A DNA stretch of 64,000 nt from positions 186,001 through 250,000 of the forward strand of contig NZ_JTKH01000025.1 of NCBI RefSeq assembly GCF_000827885.1. Reading direction: 5' to 3'. Below the pieces are notes generated by a model. It searched no databases. It saw nothing but the letters and a program-made list of their open reading frames with translations, and was not told the DNA's origin. Positions 43,808-52,540 of the stretch are shown piece after piece (position 1 is the first letter of the stretch; each line of letters begins with the position of its first letter). Origin of the DNA: Vibrio renipiscarius. GTDB lineage: Bacteria > Pseudomonadota > Gammaproteobacteria > Enterobacterales > Vibrionaceae. The position numbers and the translations under genes were made by a program.

Positions 43808-45034
43808 TCAGCGTTTAGGTTTATTGCCAAATTGCTTGATGCTGGTCTTTTTTGCGGTACGGCGGTTGGCTTGCTTATCTCTAGGGGCTCGTTTATTTTC
43901 ACCGCTTGAGGGTTTATCGGTCACCGGGAAATCGGCCAATTCTTGTAACGGTAAAGGACGGTTAGTCAACTGGCGAATGGCAGCCAGATACTCGCTTTCA
44001 CCATGACAAACCAGTGAGACCGCTAAGCCTTTTTCGCCAGCGCGACCGGTACGCCCAATACGGTGTACATAGGTCGTCGGATTTGAAGGCAGCTCAATAT
44101 TGATCACGACAGGAAGCTGGTCGATGTGAATGCCGCGTGCGAGTAGATCAGTGGCAACCAGAATTTGTGTTTTTTGTTGTTTAAACTCGGCTAGAATCGT
44201 CTCACGTTCTTGTTGTGTCTTGTTACCGTGTAACGCACTAACCGTCAGGCCCGCTTTATTGAGCTTTTTACATAATGCATCGGCATTATCTTTCGCGCCA
44301 ATAAAGACAAGCGCTTGTTTCCAACCATGCTGTTTGATCTGGTCAATAAGTACATTCGCTTTACTGCCTTTGTTGACCAAATACGCGATTTCTTCAATCT
44401 CGCTCACCACGCTGTTTGCTTGATGCGCTTCGATCATTTCTGGGGCCGTGAGTAGGCTTTCCATGCTCGCTTTTAGCTCTGGAAGCAGAGTTGCAGAGAA
44501 CATCATCGTTTGACGCGTGGCGGGTGTGTAGGCAACGATCTTTTGCACGTCACTCCAGAATCCCATCTCGACGAGGCGATCGGCTTCATCTAAAACCAGT
44601 GTGGTAATCGTACTGGCATCAATGGCATTGTCATTGAGTAAGTCGAGTAGGCGACCTGGCGTTGCAACGATAATTTCTGGGCGCTGCTGTAACGCTTCAA
44701 TTTGCGCGTCTTTATCAACACCACCGCATAATACTTGGCTACGAATATCAAGCTTTTCTGCGATACAACGCAGTGCGTCATGCACCTGCATGGCAAGCTC
44801 ACGAGTTGGAACGAGGATGATCGCTTGAGTGACCGAGCGCAGAGCTTTCACGCGTTCCAAGATCGGCAAACCAAACGCTAATGTTTTACCGCTACCGGTT
44901 TGAGCAAGGGCAAGTATGTCTTTATTGGCTAATGCAACTGGAATAACGGAAGTTTGGATAGCCGTTGCGTGGGTAAACTGGCTTGAAATAGCGATGGTAA
45001 GATCAGCACTGAGGTTAAGCTCGGTAAATTGCAT
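43808..45034 (-). CDS. DEAD-box ATP-dependent RNA helicase
   Basis: 408 aa. All core motifs are present: AQTGSGKT (I), PTRELA (Ia), ATPGRL (Ib), VLDEAD (II), FSATL (III), then HGNKTQQER, VATDLLARGIH (V) and HRIGRTGRAG (VI). The Q motif is FTHATAIQTSVIP. The C-terminus is a short basic tail (APRDKQANRRTAKKTS) likely to bind RNA. It belongs near RhlE/SrmB-type helicases, with a role in RNA or ribosome remodelling; the exact subgroup is unclear, so no symbol. Start ATG at 45034. Upstream 45035-45444 is an AT-rich gap with no visible gene. Confidence 0.93.
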   Translation of the reverse strand: MQFTELNLSADLTIAISSQFTHATAIQTSVIPVALANKDILALAQTGSGKTLAFGLPILERVKALRSVTQAIILVPTRELAMQVHDALRCIAEKLDIRSQVLCGGVDKDAQIEALQQRPEIIVATPGRLLDLLNDNAIDASTITTLVLDEADRLVEMGFWSDVQKIVAYTPATRQTMMFSATLLPELKASMESLLTAPEMIEAHQANSVVSEIEEIAYLVNKGSKANVLIDQIKQHGWKQALVFIGAKDNADALCKKLNKAGLTVSALHGNKTQQERETILAEFKQQKTQILVATDLLARGIHIDQLPVVINIELPSNPTTYVHRIGRTGRAGEKGLAVSLVCHGESEYLAAIRQLTNRPLPLQELADFPVTDKPSSGENKRAPRDKQANRRTAKKTSIKQFGNKPKR

Positions 45035-45444
45035 AGTATGACGTCATTTAATCGTGTTGGCGCATAGAATACCAAGCTAAGAATGAATGGCAATATTAAG
45101 CGCGACTATTCGAAAAGATATTCATATTGGTCGTTCGTTTGTATAAACCATTCATTACCGAAGACAGATTGCGTGCTGTTGTGTGTGATTATCTATAGGT
45201 CATGAATAGGCGGATTGTCATAGAGTGGGGGATTGTTCGCCTTGGCGATTGATTTACCAGCAGGTTTGTTGCTTATATTTGGCATTTGTTTGTTTATCGT
45301 GATCGTTTGATGTTTTTAATGATGTGTATGTAACTGCATTTGCGAGTGTTGATGAATTAATAATCTATCATATTTTTAAATATTGACTTTTTATTCTGTT
45401 TTAACGATATTTCATGCTCTACAAATTCTATAGTGAAATTGGTT

Positions 45445-46977
45445 ATGTCTCACTCTCATGCACAGCCAGCGGACTCGGCTGTAACGAAGAAATCTTGGCA
45501 AATGCCAGATACCCTTATTTTGATCTTTTTTGTTGGTATCTTTGCTGCGATTCTTACTTACTTAATCCCTGCAGGTTCTTTTGATAGCCAGCAGGTGACA
45601 TACATGGTCGATGGTGCTGAAAAGACACGTACAGTTATTGACCCTAATTCATTTGCTTACGCAACCGATGAAAAAGGTGAACTTGTTTACAATTCTGTAA
45701 GCCTGTTTGCTTCTGGCGGCGGCATTGGCCTCATGAACTTCCCATTTGAAGGCTTGGTTTCAGGCTCTAAATGGGGCAGTGCGGTCGGCGTAATCATGTT
45801 TATGCTTGTGATCGGTGGTGCTTTTGGTGTGGTTATGCGCACCGGTACAATCGATAACGGCATCCTACGCCTCATTGATAAGACGAAAGGTAACGAGTCA
45901 CTCTTTATCCCAGTGCTATTTTTATTGTTCTCACTTGGTGGTGCAGTATTTGGTATGGGCGAAGAGGCTGTGGCTTTCGCTATTATTATCGCACCACTAA
46001 TGGTTCGCTTAGGCTACGATGGTATTACGACCGTCATGGTAACCTACATTGCTACTCAAGTTGGTTTCGCTACGTCGTGGATGAACCCATTCTCCGTTGC
46101 GATTGCACAAGGTATTGCGGGCGTTCCTGTTTTATCAGGCATGACGGTACGCATGTGCTTGTGGGCTGGTTTCACTTTGCTGGGTATTGCGTTTACTATG
46201 GCGTATGCTGCACGTATTAAGGCAAATCCTGAACTGTCATACAGCCGTCGCACTGATGCACACTTCCGTACTCAAGAGTTGTCGGAAACCGCGTCTCGTT
46301 GGAATCTAGGCGATACTCTGGTTATCTTAACGGTTATCGCTTCAACGCTTTGGGTTGTTTGGGGTGTTGTTGCACACGCATGGTACATTCCAGAAATCGC
46401 GTCTCAGTTCTTCACCATGGGCTTTGTGGTTGCGATCATCGGTACTATTTTCCGTCTCAACGACATGACATTGAATGACGCTGCGGCGGCATTTAAAGAA
46501 GGCGCGGGCATCATGCTTGCTCCTGCATTGCTTGTGGGCTGTGCGAAAGGGGTTCTATTACTACTTGGTGGCGGTTCTTCTGAAGAGCCAAGCGTACTAA
46601 ACTCCATTCTAAACGGTGCTGGTGGCATGTTAAGCGGCCTACCTGCGGTCGCATCAGCTTGGTTGATGTACGTTTTCCAATCTGTGTTCAACTTCTTTGT
46701 TACTTCTGGTTCGGGTCAAGCAGCATTAACGATGCCATTGCTATCGCCATTGTCTGATATTGCAGGCGTAACACGCCAAGTTGCGGTATTGGCATTCCAG
46801 TTGGGTGATGGCTTCACGAACGTTATCGTTCCAACGTCAGCTCCTTTGATGGCGACACTGGGTGTGTGTCGTATCGATTGGGGTGACTGGGCGAAATTCT
46901 GCTGGCGCTTTATGCTGATGCTGTTCGTTATTTCAAGTATTGTGGTTGTGGTTGCTCAGCTGTTGGGCTTCTCTTAA
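45445..46977 (+). CDS. YfcC-family inner-membrane transporter
   Basis: 510 aa, about 12 hydrophobic helices, of the YfcC/ArcD-like family of putative basic amino acid or C4-dicarboxylate carriers. Family marks: MPDTLILIFFVGIFAAILTY, YLIPAGSF, GGAFGVVMRTG, FGMGEEAVAF, SWMNPFSVAIAQGIAG and a late GDGFTNVIVPTSAPLMATLG. ATG 45445 is chosen over GTG 45433, although neither has a strong ribosome-binding site. A terminator separates it from the deacylase gene at 47161; a functional pairing (amide uptake then hydrolysis) is plausible but unproven. Substrate not known. Confidence 0.85.
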   Translation: MSHSHAQPADSAVTKKSWQMPDTLILIFFVGIFAAILTYLIPAGSFDSQQVTYMVDGAEKTRTVIDPNSFAYATDEKGELVYNSVSLFASGGGIGLMNFPFEGLVSGSKWGSAVGVIMFMLVIGGAFGVVMRTGTIDNGILRLIDKTKGNESLFIPVLFLLFSLGGAVFGMGEEAVAFAIIIAPLMVRLGYDGITTVMVTYIATQVGFATSWMNPFSVAIAQGIAGVPVLSGMTVRMCLWAGFTLLGIAFTMAYAARIKANPELSYSRRTDAHFRTQELSETASRWNLGDTLVILTVIASTLWVVWGVVAHAWYIPEIASQFFTMGFVVAIIGTIFRLNDMTLNDAAAAFKEGAGIMLAPALLVGCAKGVLLLLGGGSSEEPSVLNSILNGAGGMLSGLPAVASAWLMYVFQSVFNFFVTSGSGQAALTMPLLSPLSDIAGVTRQVAVLAFQLGDGFTNVIVPTSAPLMATLGVCRIDWGDWAKFCWRFMLMLFVISSIVVVVAQLLGFS

Positions 46978-46995
46978 TCAACAATCCTTAGTTAA

Positions 46996-47030
46996 AAAAA
47001 TGGCGAGAGTAAATCTCGCCATTTTTGTTT
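46996..47030 (+). terminator. Intrinsic terminator after YfcC gene
   Basis: AAAAATGGCGAGA (46996-47008) pairs with TCTCGCCATTTTT (47014-47026) followed by GTTTT. Confidence 0.85.
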
Positions 47031-47160
47031 TTAGCGCGTTATTATTTCCTATCCGTCTATTCCTTATATCAACTGGAACAGTCCGTGCTCAGCAAGTCTG
47101 ATCAACGCTCGATTCCAATTGTTTTTTTAGGATTTCTCAACTTTTTGGAGAAACCATTCT

Positions 47161-48156
47161 ATGGCTACACATTATCTCGATGACGTTATTCAAGGTCGCC
47201 GCGTAATCAACTCACTCGATGTGGCAGACTTGCCTGCTGGTGAGCATAAATTTATGTTCCAAATTGCGACGAATGCTATTTCACAGTGGCAACACCTGCC
47301 TGTGTTGGTGTTTAAAGGCAGCAAGCCGGGCAAAAAAATTATGATTACAGCCGGTGTTCATGGTGATGAATACAATGGTGTTTTAGCCGCGCAACAAACG
47401 GCGCGTGAATTGGTGGCGAAAGAGTTGGCAGGCACGGTGACTATCGTGCCAATGATTAATTTGACGGGTATGCTGCACCACAGTCGAGATTTCTTCTCTG
47501 TTGACCCTGATTGTTCACCGACCAATTTAAACCGTTTCTTCCCAGGCGATGCCAATGGCAACGAAGCAAGCCGATTTTTGTTCACGCTATGGAATGGTTT
47601 GCTAAAAGATAACGCCGATTTAGCGATTGATTTGCATACTCAAACTTCAGGCACAACTTACCCACTGTATGTGTTTGCGGATTTCCGCCTTGAAACCGCG
47701 CTTGAAATGGCGCGCTTAGTCAATCCTGACGCCATTTTAAATGATCCAGGTGATGCAGGCGTGCTCGAAACCGTATGGAACAGCAGTGGCGTGCCAAGTA
47801 TCACGATTGAAGTCGGTATGGGCCGCTATACCGATCAATCTCTGATCGAGCGCACGGTGCAAGGTATCTTCAATATTTTGAAGCATCACCAAGTTATTGC
47901 TGGTGAGGTTGAAGCCGTGGTGCCATGTGTAGAAGGTGCTGATATCGTGAGCATTCGCGCAGAAGTGGGTGGGTTTGTTTTGCCGCAAGTGCGTATGATG
48001 GATCAAATTCAGAGCGGTGATTTAGTGGCGATTCAATACGACAGCTTTGGTGATGAGCTTAAACGTTACTTTGCGCCTAGTGCCGGTATGGTATTGAGCC
48101 ACAATATTGAATCTATCCGCGCACCGGGTTCACTACTTGTCCGTCTGATTAAGTAA
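47161..48156 (+). CDS. AstE/AspA-type zinc deacylase
   Basis: 331 aa of the M14-like succinylglutamate desuccinylase/aspartoacylase family. Zinc ligands: His and Glu in AGVHGDEYNG (near residue 67) and His in AIDLHTQT (near 160). The catalytic Glu is probably in ITIEVGMG. The C-terminal ~90 residues form a beta domain (SIRAEVGGFVLPQVRM), as in this family. It should hydrolyse an N-acyl amino acid in the cytosol. It follows a YfcC-type carrier gene, so it may act on the imported compound. Substrate not readable from the sequence. Start ATG with GGAG 10 bp upstream. Confidence 0.85.
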   Translation: MATHYLDDVIQGRRVINSLDVADLPAGEHKFMFQIATNAISQWQHLPVLVFKGSKPGKKIMITAGVHGDEYNGVLAAQQTARELVAKELAGTVTIVPMINLTGMLHHSRDFFSVDPDCSPTNLNRFFPGDANGNEASRFLFTLWNGLLKDNADLAIDLHTQTSGTTYPLYVFADFRLETALEMARLVNPDAILNDPGDAGVLETVWNSSGVPSITIEVGMGRYTDQSLIERTVQGIFNILKHHQVIAGEVEAVVPCVEGADIVSIRAEVGGFVLPQVRMMDQIQSGDLVAIQYDSFGDELKRYFAPSAGMVLSHNIESIRAPGSLLVRLIK

Positions 48157-48276
48157 TCGTCTTCGACAGTTGGACCTAAAGGTTGAGTTCACTTGGCTTT
48201 TAGGTCTGAATCTGACGCTTTACTTATCTCATGTTTGCGTAATAATACTTCCACTCAACTTCTAACGGAAAACGCG

Positions 48277-48390
48277 ATGTTTATTGTTATTCGTCTTATC
48301 AAATTAGCGGTGATCACAGCGATCTTTTTGACGATTTTTGATCTTGTCTCTTACGGTGAAATTACCTGGATAAACCGTCTGTTGGGTTAA
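48277..48390 (+). CDS. Small membrane protein (37 aa)
   Basis: ATG 48277 with ACGGAA upstream. MFIVIRLIKLAVITAIFLTI forms one membrane helix, followed by a polar tail ending WINRLLG. It lies 120 bp after the deacylase gene. No family recognised; the frame extends to 48193 but the upstream part is not convincing. Low complexity of evidence means moderate confidence. Confidence 0.5.
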   Translation: MFIVIRLIKLAVITAIFLTIFDLVSYGEITWINRLLG

Positions 48391-48601
48391 AACGATATTT
48401 GACCTGTTGATTGCGGTATTAACAAATTAAATAGTCACAATTTAGTTTATTAATGGCGGTGAATTCAATTTAAAGTTTTGATTTTTAAGGTTTTAATTTT
48501 CATATTCTTGGTTGGGGATTACCGTTTGATGAACAAGGTTGAACGCTAATTGCCGCCTAGCGGCTTGCCTGTTATCTTCGCGTTTCTACGATGGAGGCAG
48601 A

Positions 48602-49783
48602 ATGGCATCAACTCAGTTACCCTTTAGTTTATTTTTCAAACCCCTCGGTTCTCAATGTAATTTAGATTGTCGCTATTGCTACTATTGGAATAAGCATGAT
48701 GCGACTCATCAAGCCCATATCGACCACAAGCTATTGGATCGCGCGATCGAGCAACATATCGCGGCGCAACCCGTTAGTGATCGACCGATCGACTTTATAT
48801 GGCATGGCGGCGAACCTCTTTTAGCAGGCTTAGCTTTTTATCAATCCGTGGTCGAGCGCCAATCCCATTTCATTTCAACCCTCCCTCATAAGCCTTTAGT
48901 TAAAAATACAATACAAACGAATGGCTCATTGATTAGTCAGCAGTGGGCCAAGTTTTTTGCTGACCATCACTTTATGGTTGGCATTAGCATTGATGGCCCT
49001 GAACATATCCATGATTTATGCCGTGTGGACAAAAAGGGAAATAGCACCTTTTCGCGTACTCTACGAGGGATTGATCATTTAAGGCGTAACGGGGTCGAAT
49101 TTAATACGCTGTCGGTCATCAATAACCAAAACTACCACTGTGGCCAAGAAATTTATCAATTCCTCAAACAAAACGGCAGCGGCTATATGCAGTTTCAGCC
49201 TTGCTTGGATCACGAATTAGATCAGCGTGATGAACGGAATTGGTCACTGACAGGCGAGCAATGGGGCGCATTTTTATGTGCGGTATTTGATCAGTGGTGC
49301 GCCAATGATGTCGGTAAAGTGTACGTGCAGTTTTTTGAAAATTGCTTAATGATTTTGATGGGATATCCAAGCCAAATGTGCCACCACAGTGCGGAGTGTG
49401 GTCAGCAACTTGCGATTGAAAAAGATGGGGCGATTTATAGCTGTGATCACTATGTCTATCCAGATTATCAGTTGGGCAAGTTAGGGGAAGATGTCTCGGA
49501 GGATGCGAGTTTGCAATCTTTGGCTAATTCACAGACGCAACGCCGCTTTGGGGCGGATAAACAAAAAACCTTAAGTCAGCAATGTCGGCAGTGCGACTTT
49601 CTGCCGTTATGCCAGGGTGGCTGTCCAAAATATCGCCTCGTGCCGCATCATGGCGACGAGCAACATAATGCATTGTGTGCGGGCTATCAGCGGTTTTTCT
49701 ACCATGCGTTACCCACACTAATCCCGATGGTAACGGCCATGAAAAATGGTTATTCTGCGGAATATTACTCACTATTTAGATAA
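48602..49783 (+). CDS. Anaerobic sulfatase-maturating radical SAM enzyme
   Basis: 393 aa from ATG 48602 (GGAGG just upstream; the frame to 48539 is leader). CxxxCxxC with Cys19, Cys23, Cys26 binds the SAM [4Fe-4S] cluster, followed by FIWHGGEPLLAG and VKNTIQTNG, typical of anSME. The C-terminal SPASM-type Cys clusters (CGQQLAIEKDGAIYSCDHY, then CRQCDFLPLCQGGCPK) hold two extra Fe-S clusters. The enzyme converts an active-site Cys or Ser of sulfatases to formylglycine without oxygen. A Ser-type sulfatase lies 1.1 kb downstream, with a LysR regulator between them, so it is the likely client. Confidence 0.92.
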   Translation: MASTQLPFSLFFKPLGSQCNLDCRYCYYWNKHDATHQAHIDHKLLDRAIEQHIAAQPVSDRPIDFIWHGGEPLLAGLAFYQSVVERQSHFISTLPHKPLVKNTIQTNGSLISQQWAKFFADHHFMVGISIDGPEHIHDLCRVDKKGNSTFSRTLRGIDHLRRNGVEFNTLSVINNQNYHCGQEIYQFLKQNGSGYMQFQPCLDHELDQRDERNWSLTGEQWGAFLCAVFDQWCANDVGKVYVQFFENCLMILMGYPSQMCHHSAECGQQLAIEKDGAIYSCDHYVYPDYQLGKLGEDVSEDASLQSLANSQTQRRFGADKQKTLSQQCRQCDFLPLCQGGCPKYRLVPHHGDEQHNALCAGYQRFFYHALPTLIPMVTAMKNGYSAEYYSLFR

Positions 49784-49810
49784 ATTAATCAATAATTTAT
49801 ATCGTATCCT

Positions 49811-49851
49811 AAACATAATAGCCAAAACATAATAGCCAAAACATAATAGCC
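49811..49851 (+). repeat. Three tandem 14-bp repeats before the LysR gene
   Basis: Unit AAACATAATAGCCA at 49811-49824 and 49825-49838, and 13 bases of a third copy at 49839-49851. The copies are identical. They end 43 bp before the LysR start, a position where an iterated operator could lie, but slippage repeats would look the same. Confidence 0.8.
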
Positions 49852-49894
49852 GTCATGCGCTTTGCGATATATTACCGAGTCATTGGAATTAAAC

Positions 49895-50809
49895 ATGCAG
49901 TATGATTACAACTTATTGAAATTGATTTTAGTCTTAAATGACACTCAGCAAACCGTGGCGGCGGCTCGAACGCTTCGTGTTAGCCAGCCGACAATTAGTG
50001 TGATGCTTAAAAAATTGCGAGAGCAGTTTGATGATGAATTATTTGTGCGAGATAAAACGCAGTTAAAGCCTACGGCTAAGTGCTTAAAGTTAATTGACCT
50101 TATTCCTAATATTCTCGAGCAGTTGGAAGGATTGTATTCCATCGATAAATCTTGGGCTATTGAGGAGTTGAAAGGCGAAGTACAACTGTTGTTCCCTCCA
50201 ACAATGATGCGATGGTTAGCGGCACCGTTAATCAGCAAACTGGCTGCTTTGGCACCAAAACTCACCATCGATTGCCGTTGTTGGAGTGAAGATGCCATCC
50301 TGAAACTGGAAACGAATACAGCATGTTGGGGAGTGGGTTACTTGCCGATGGAGACCAATAAAAACCTGATCGAAACCTTCTTAGGGTATGACAAGTTTGA
50401 GTTGATCATGCGCCATGACCATCCGTTAACGGAGAGTAATTTAACGCAACTGCGTGAATACCCGCTTTGCATCAATCTTATTCCGGGCTATATCGAGTCT
50501 TCTAAAGCAGAGATGCTAATTAAGAAATACCATCTGAATAAGCACATTAACCTACGCAGTAGTGACTTAGGGTTAATGTTAGATGTGGTCAAGGAGAGTG
50601 ATTTTATTGGTATTGCCTCGACAAAATGTCGCAGCAGCTTGAGTGACGCGTTTCGCTGTGAGCCTTTGCCAGTCGAATTATACAAAGATACCTTTCGGCG
50701 TTCATTTTCATTGTTTACGCATTTGAAAAACAAACACGATCCTTTGACTCAGTGGTTACAGGTGACGATAGAAAGCATTATTCAACAGCAATTGAATGAA
50801 CCTTATTAA
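49895..50809 (+). CDS. LysR-family transcriptional regulator
   Basis: 304 aa from ATG 49895 (GGAATT upstream; the frame to 49862 is less likely). The N-terminal winged helix-turn-helix is clear: LLKLILVLNDTQQTVAAARTL, VSQPTISVMLKKLREQF, FVRDKTQLKPT. The remaining ~210 residues are a periplasmic-binding-like effector domain. It sits between anSME and sulfatase genes and probably controls them in response to a sulfated compound; the ligand is not known. Confidence 0.85.
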   Translation: MQYDYNLLKLILVLNDTQQTVAAARTLRVSQPTISVMLKKLREQFDDELFVRDKTQLKPTAKCLKLIDLIPNILEQLEGLYSIDKSWAIEELKGEVQLLFPPTMMRWLAAPLISKLAALAPKLTIDCRCWSEDAILKLETNTACWGVGYLPMETNKNLIETFLGYDKFELIMRHDHPLTESNLTQLREYPLCINLIPGYIESSKAEMLIKKYHLNKHINLRSSDLGLMLDVVKESDFIGIASTKCRSSLSDAFRCEPLPVELYKDTFRRSFSLFTHLKNKHDPLTQWLQVTIESIIQQQLNEPY

Positions 50810-50847
50810 GGAATGTAATTGCGTGAATAGGCCTATTTTTTAATAAA

Positions 50848-50903
50848 GTTCCTTACTCTATAGCGGTGAATTATTTGTGTTATAGAATCTGAGAGTAAGG
50901 AAC
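50848..50903 (+). promoter_or_regulatory. 12-bp inverted repeat covering the sulfatase ribosome-binding site
   Basis: GTTCCTTACTCT (50848-50859) and AGAGTAAGGAAC (50892-50903), perfect, with a 32-base loop. The right arm contains AAGGAA, the ribosome-binding site of the sulfatase start at 50907. It may act as an RNA hairpin hiding the site, or as a DNA operator. Confidence 0.7.
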
Positions 50904-50906
50904 CTA

Positions 50907-52442
50907 ATGAAGTCTATTCTTCCTTTGCAAGTGACCGCAATGTCACTGCTCGCAAGCGGCAGTGCATTCGCGGAAACGCCGCCAAATATCGTCGCAATTA
51001 TGCTTGATGACGTCGCTCCAATCGATATCTCGGCGTATCATCGTGGACTTGGTGCTATCAGCACACCGAATATTGATAAGATCGCACAACGTGGCGTCAT
51101 GATCAGTGATTATTACGCACAGGGCAGTTCAACGGCTGGGCGTTCAGCGTTTATCACCGGGCAATACCCATTCCGTACCGGTTTAACCTCTGTTGGGCAG
51201 CCGGGTTCCACATTGGGCTTAAAAGCCGAAGATCCCACACTCGCTGAGATGCTGAAAGATAAAGGCTACGCGACCGTTCATGTTGGCAAGAGCCATTTAG
51301 GTGACAACAATAGTCACTTACCAACCGTTCATGGCTTCGACGAATTTTTTGGGTTTCTCTACCATTTAAACGTGATGGAAATGCCTGAGCAGCCGGAATT
51401 TCCAAATGACCCCAATTTTATCGGGCGTCCACGTAACGTACTTCATTCCATCGCAACCGAGAAGTTAGATGCAACCGTTGAACCTCGTTTTGGTATGGTG
51501 GGCAAACAAATTGTGACCGATAAAGGCGAACTTGGTGCGAAACGCATGCAAACCGTGGATGAGGAGTTTTTGACCTTTGCAATGGATTGGCTAGATTCAC
51601 ATGAGGCTAAGCGCGACGACCAGCCTTATTTTATGTGGTACAACCCAACCAGAATGCATCAGAAAACTCACGTACGCCCAGAGAATCAAGGCATAAGCCA
51701 AACGACACTCTACTATGATGCGCTCAAGGAACTGGATGGCCAAATCGGTCGGCTGATCGACAAATTGGACGCCCTAGGTGAATTGGATAATACCCTGTTG
51801 TTATTTACCTCCGACAATGGGGTGAACCTTGACCACTGGCCGGATGGCGGCGCCGCTTCTTTCCGCGGTCAAAAAGGCACGACTTGGGACGGCGGGTTTC
51901 GCGTACCAATGCTCGTGAGTTGGCCTGACAAGTTGCCACAGGGCACGTATACCGAAGGTTTAATGACAGCAGAAGATTGGGTGCCTACGATCATGTCAGC
52001 GGTTGGTGAGCCTGGCATTAAGCAAGAGCTGCTAAAAGGCAAAAAGATCAATGGCCAGTCGTATAAAGTGCACCTTGATGGCTATGACCAATTGGGTATG
52101 CTGACGAACAACGATAAAAGTGCGCGCCGTGAATTCTTCTTCTACAACGAGAACTCACTCAATGCGTTCCGTGTTGATGATTGGAAAGTGCATTTGAAAA
52201 CCAAAACCGAGTGGATTGCACCGGTGGAAGAATGGCCATTGGGGATGCTGATTAACATTAAAGCCGACCCTTATGAGCGTTCACCCGATACACGAGGTTG
52301 GTTCTTGTGGATGAAAGAAAAATCTTGGGTGTTGCCTTCCTTGCAAAAGCAAGCGATGAAATATCAGCAATCACTAAAAGACTTTCCACCAAGACAAAAG
52401 TCAGGCGGAATTGGGATGGCGGATAAATCGATCGTTGATTAA
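50907..52442 (+). CDS. Secreted Ser-type arylsulfatase
   Basis: 511 aa of the alkaline phosphatase/sulfatase superfamily, hydrolysing sulfate esters in the periplasm. Signal peptide about residues 1-22 (ASGSAFA before ETPPN). Metal-site Asp residues in AIMLDDVAP. The formylglycine site is S-T-A-G-R at Ser75-Arg79, a Ser-type S-x-A-x-R motif that needs anSME; the maturase gene is two genes upstream. Also seen: GKSHLGDNN, MHQKTHV and LFTSDNGVNLDHWPDGG. The substrate class is unknown. The ATG at 50907 is preceded by AAGGAA inside an inverted repeat. Confidence 0.92.
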   Translation: MKSILPLQVTAMSLLASGSAFAETPPNIVAIMLDDVAPIDISAYHRGLGAISTPNIDKIAQRGVMISDYYAQGSSTAGRSAFITGQYPFRTGLTSVGQPGSTLGLKAEDPTLAEMLKDKGYATVHVGKSHLGDNNSHLPTVHGFDEFFGFLYHLNVMEMPEQPEFPNDPNFIGRPRNVLHSIATEKLDATVEPRFGMVGKQIVTDKGELGAKRMQTVDEEFLTFAMDWLDSHEAKRDDQPYFMWYNPTRMHQKTHVRPENQGISQTTLYYDALKELDGQIGRLIDKLDALGELDNTLLLFTSDNGVNLDHWPDGGAASFRGQKGTTWDGGFRVPMLVSWPDKLPQGTYTEGLMTAEDWVPTIMSAVGEPGIKQELLKGKKINGQSYKVHLDGYDQLGMLTNNDKSARREFFFYNENSLNAFRVDDWKVHLKTKTEWIAPVEEWPLGMLINIKADPYERSPDTRGWFLWMKEKSWVLPSLQKQAMKYQQSLKDFPPRQKSGGIGMADKSIVD

Positions 52443-52540
52443 ATTGTTGATTAAGACGTGAGTGACATGGCTGCTCGTCATTGGTAATGATTGGCAGCCA
52501 TGTGTTTTATTGCTTGTATGTTTTGCTACTGACGAATGCT

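Noticed and set aside
44130..44423. 97-codon plus-strand frame within the helicase gene
   Set aside because: Shadow of the DEAD-box gene on the other strand.
45035..45444. Possible ArgR box near 45355
   Set aside because: TGAATTAATAATCT agrees only partly with the ArgR consensus, and the transporter substrate is not known.
49811..49851. Possible CRISPR array
   Set aside because: The repeats are 14 bp and directly adjacent, with no spacers and no cas genes.
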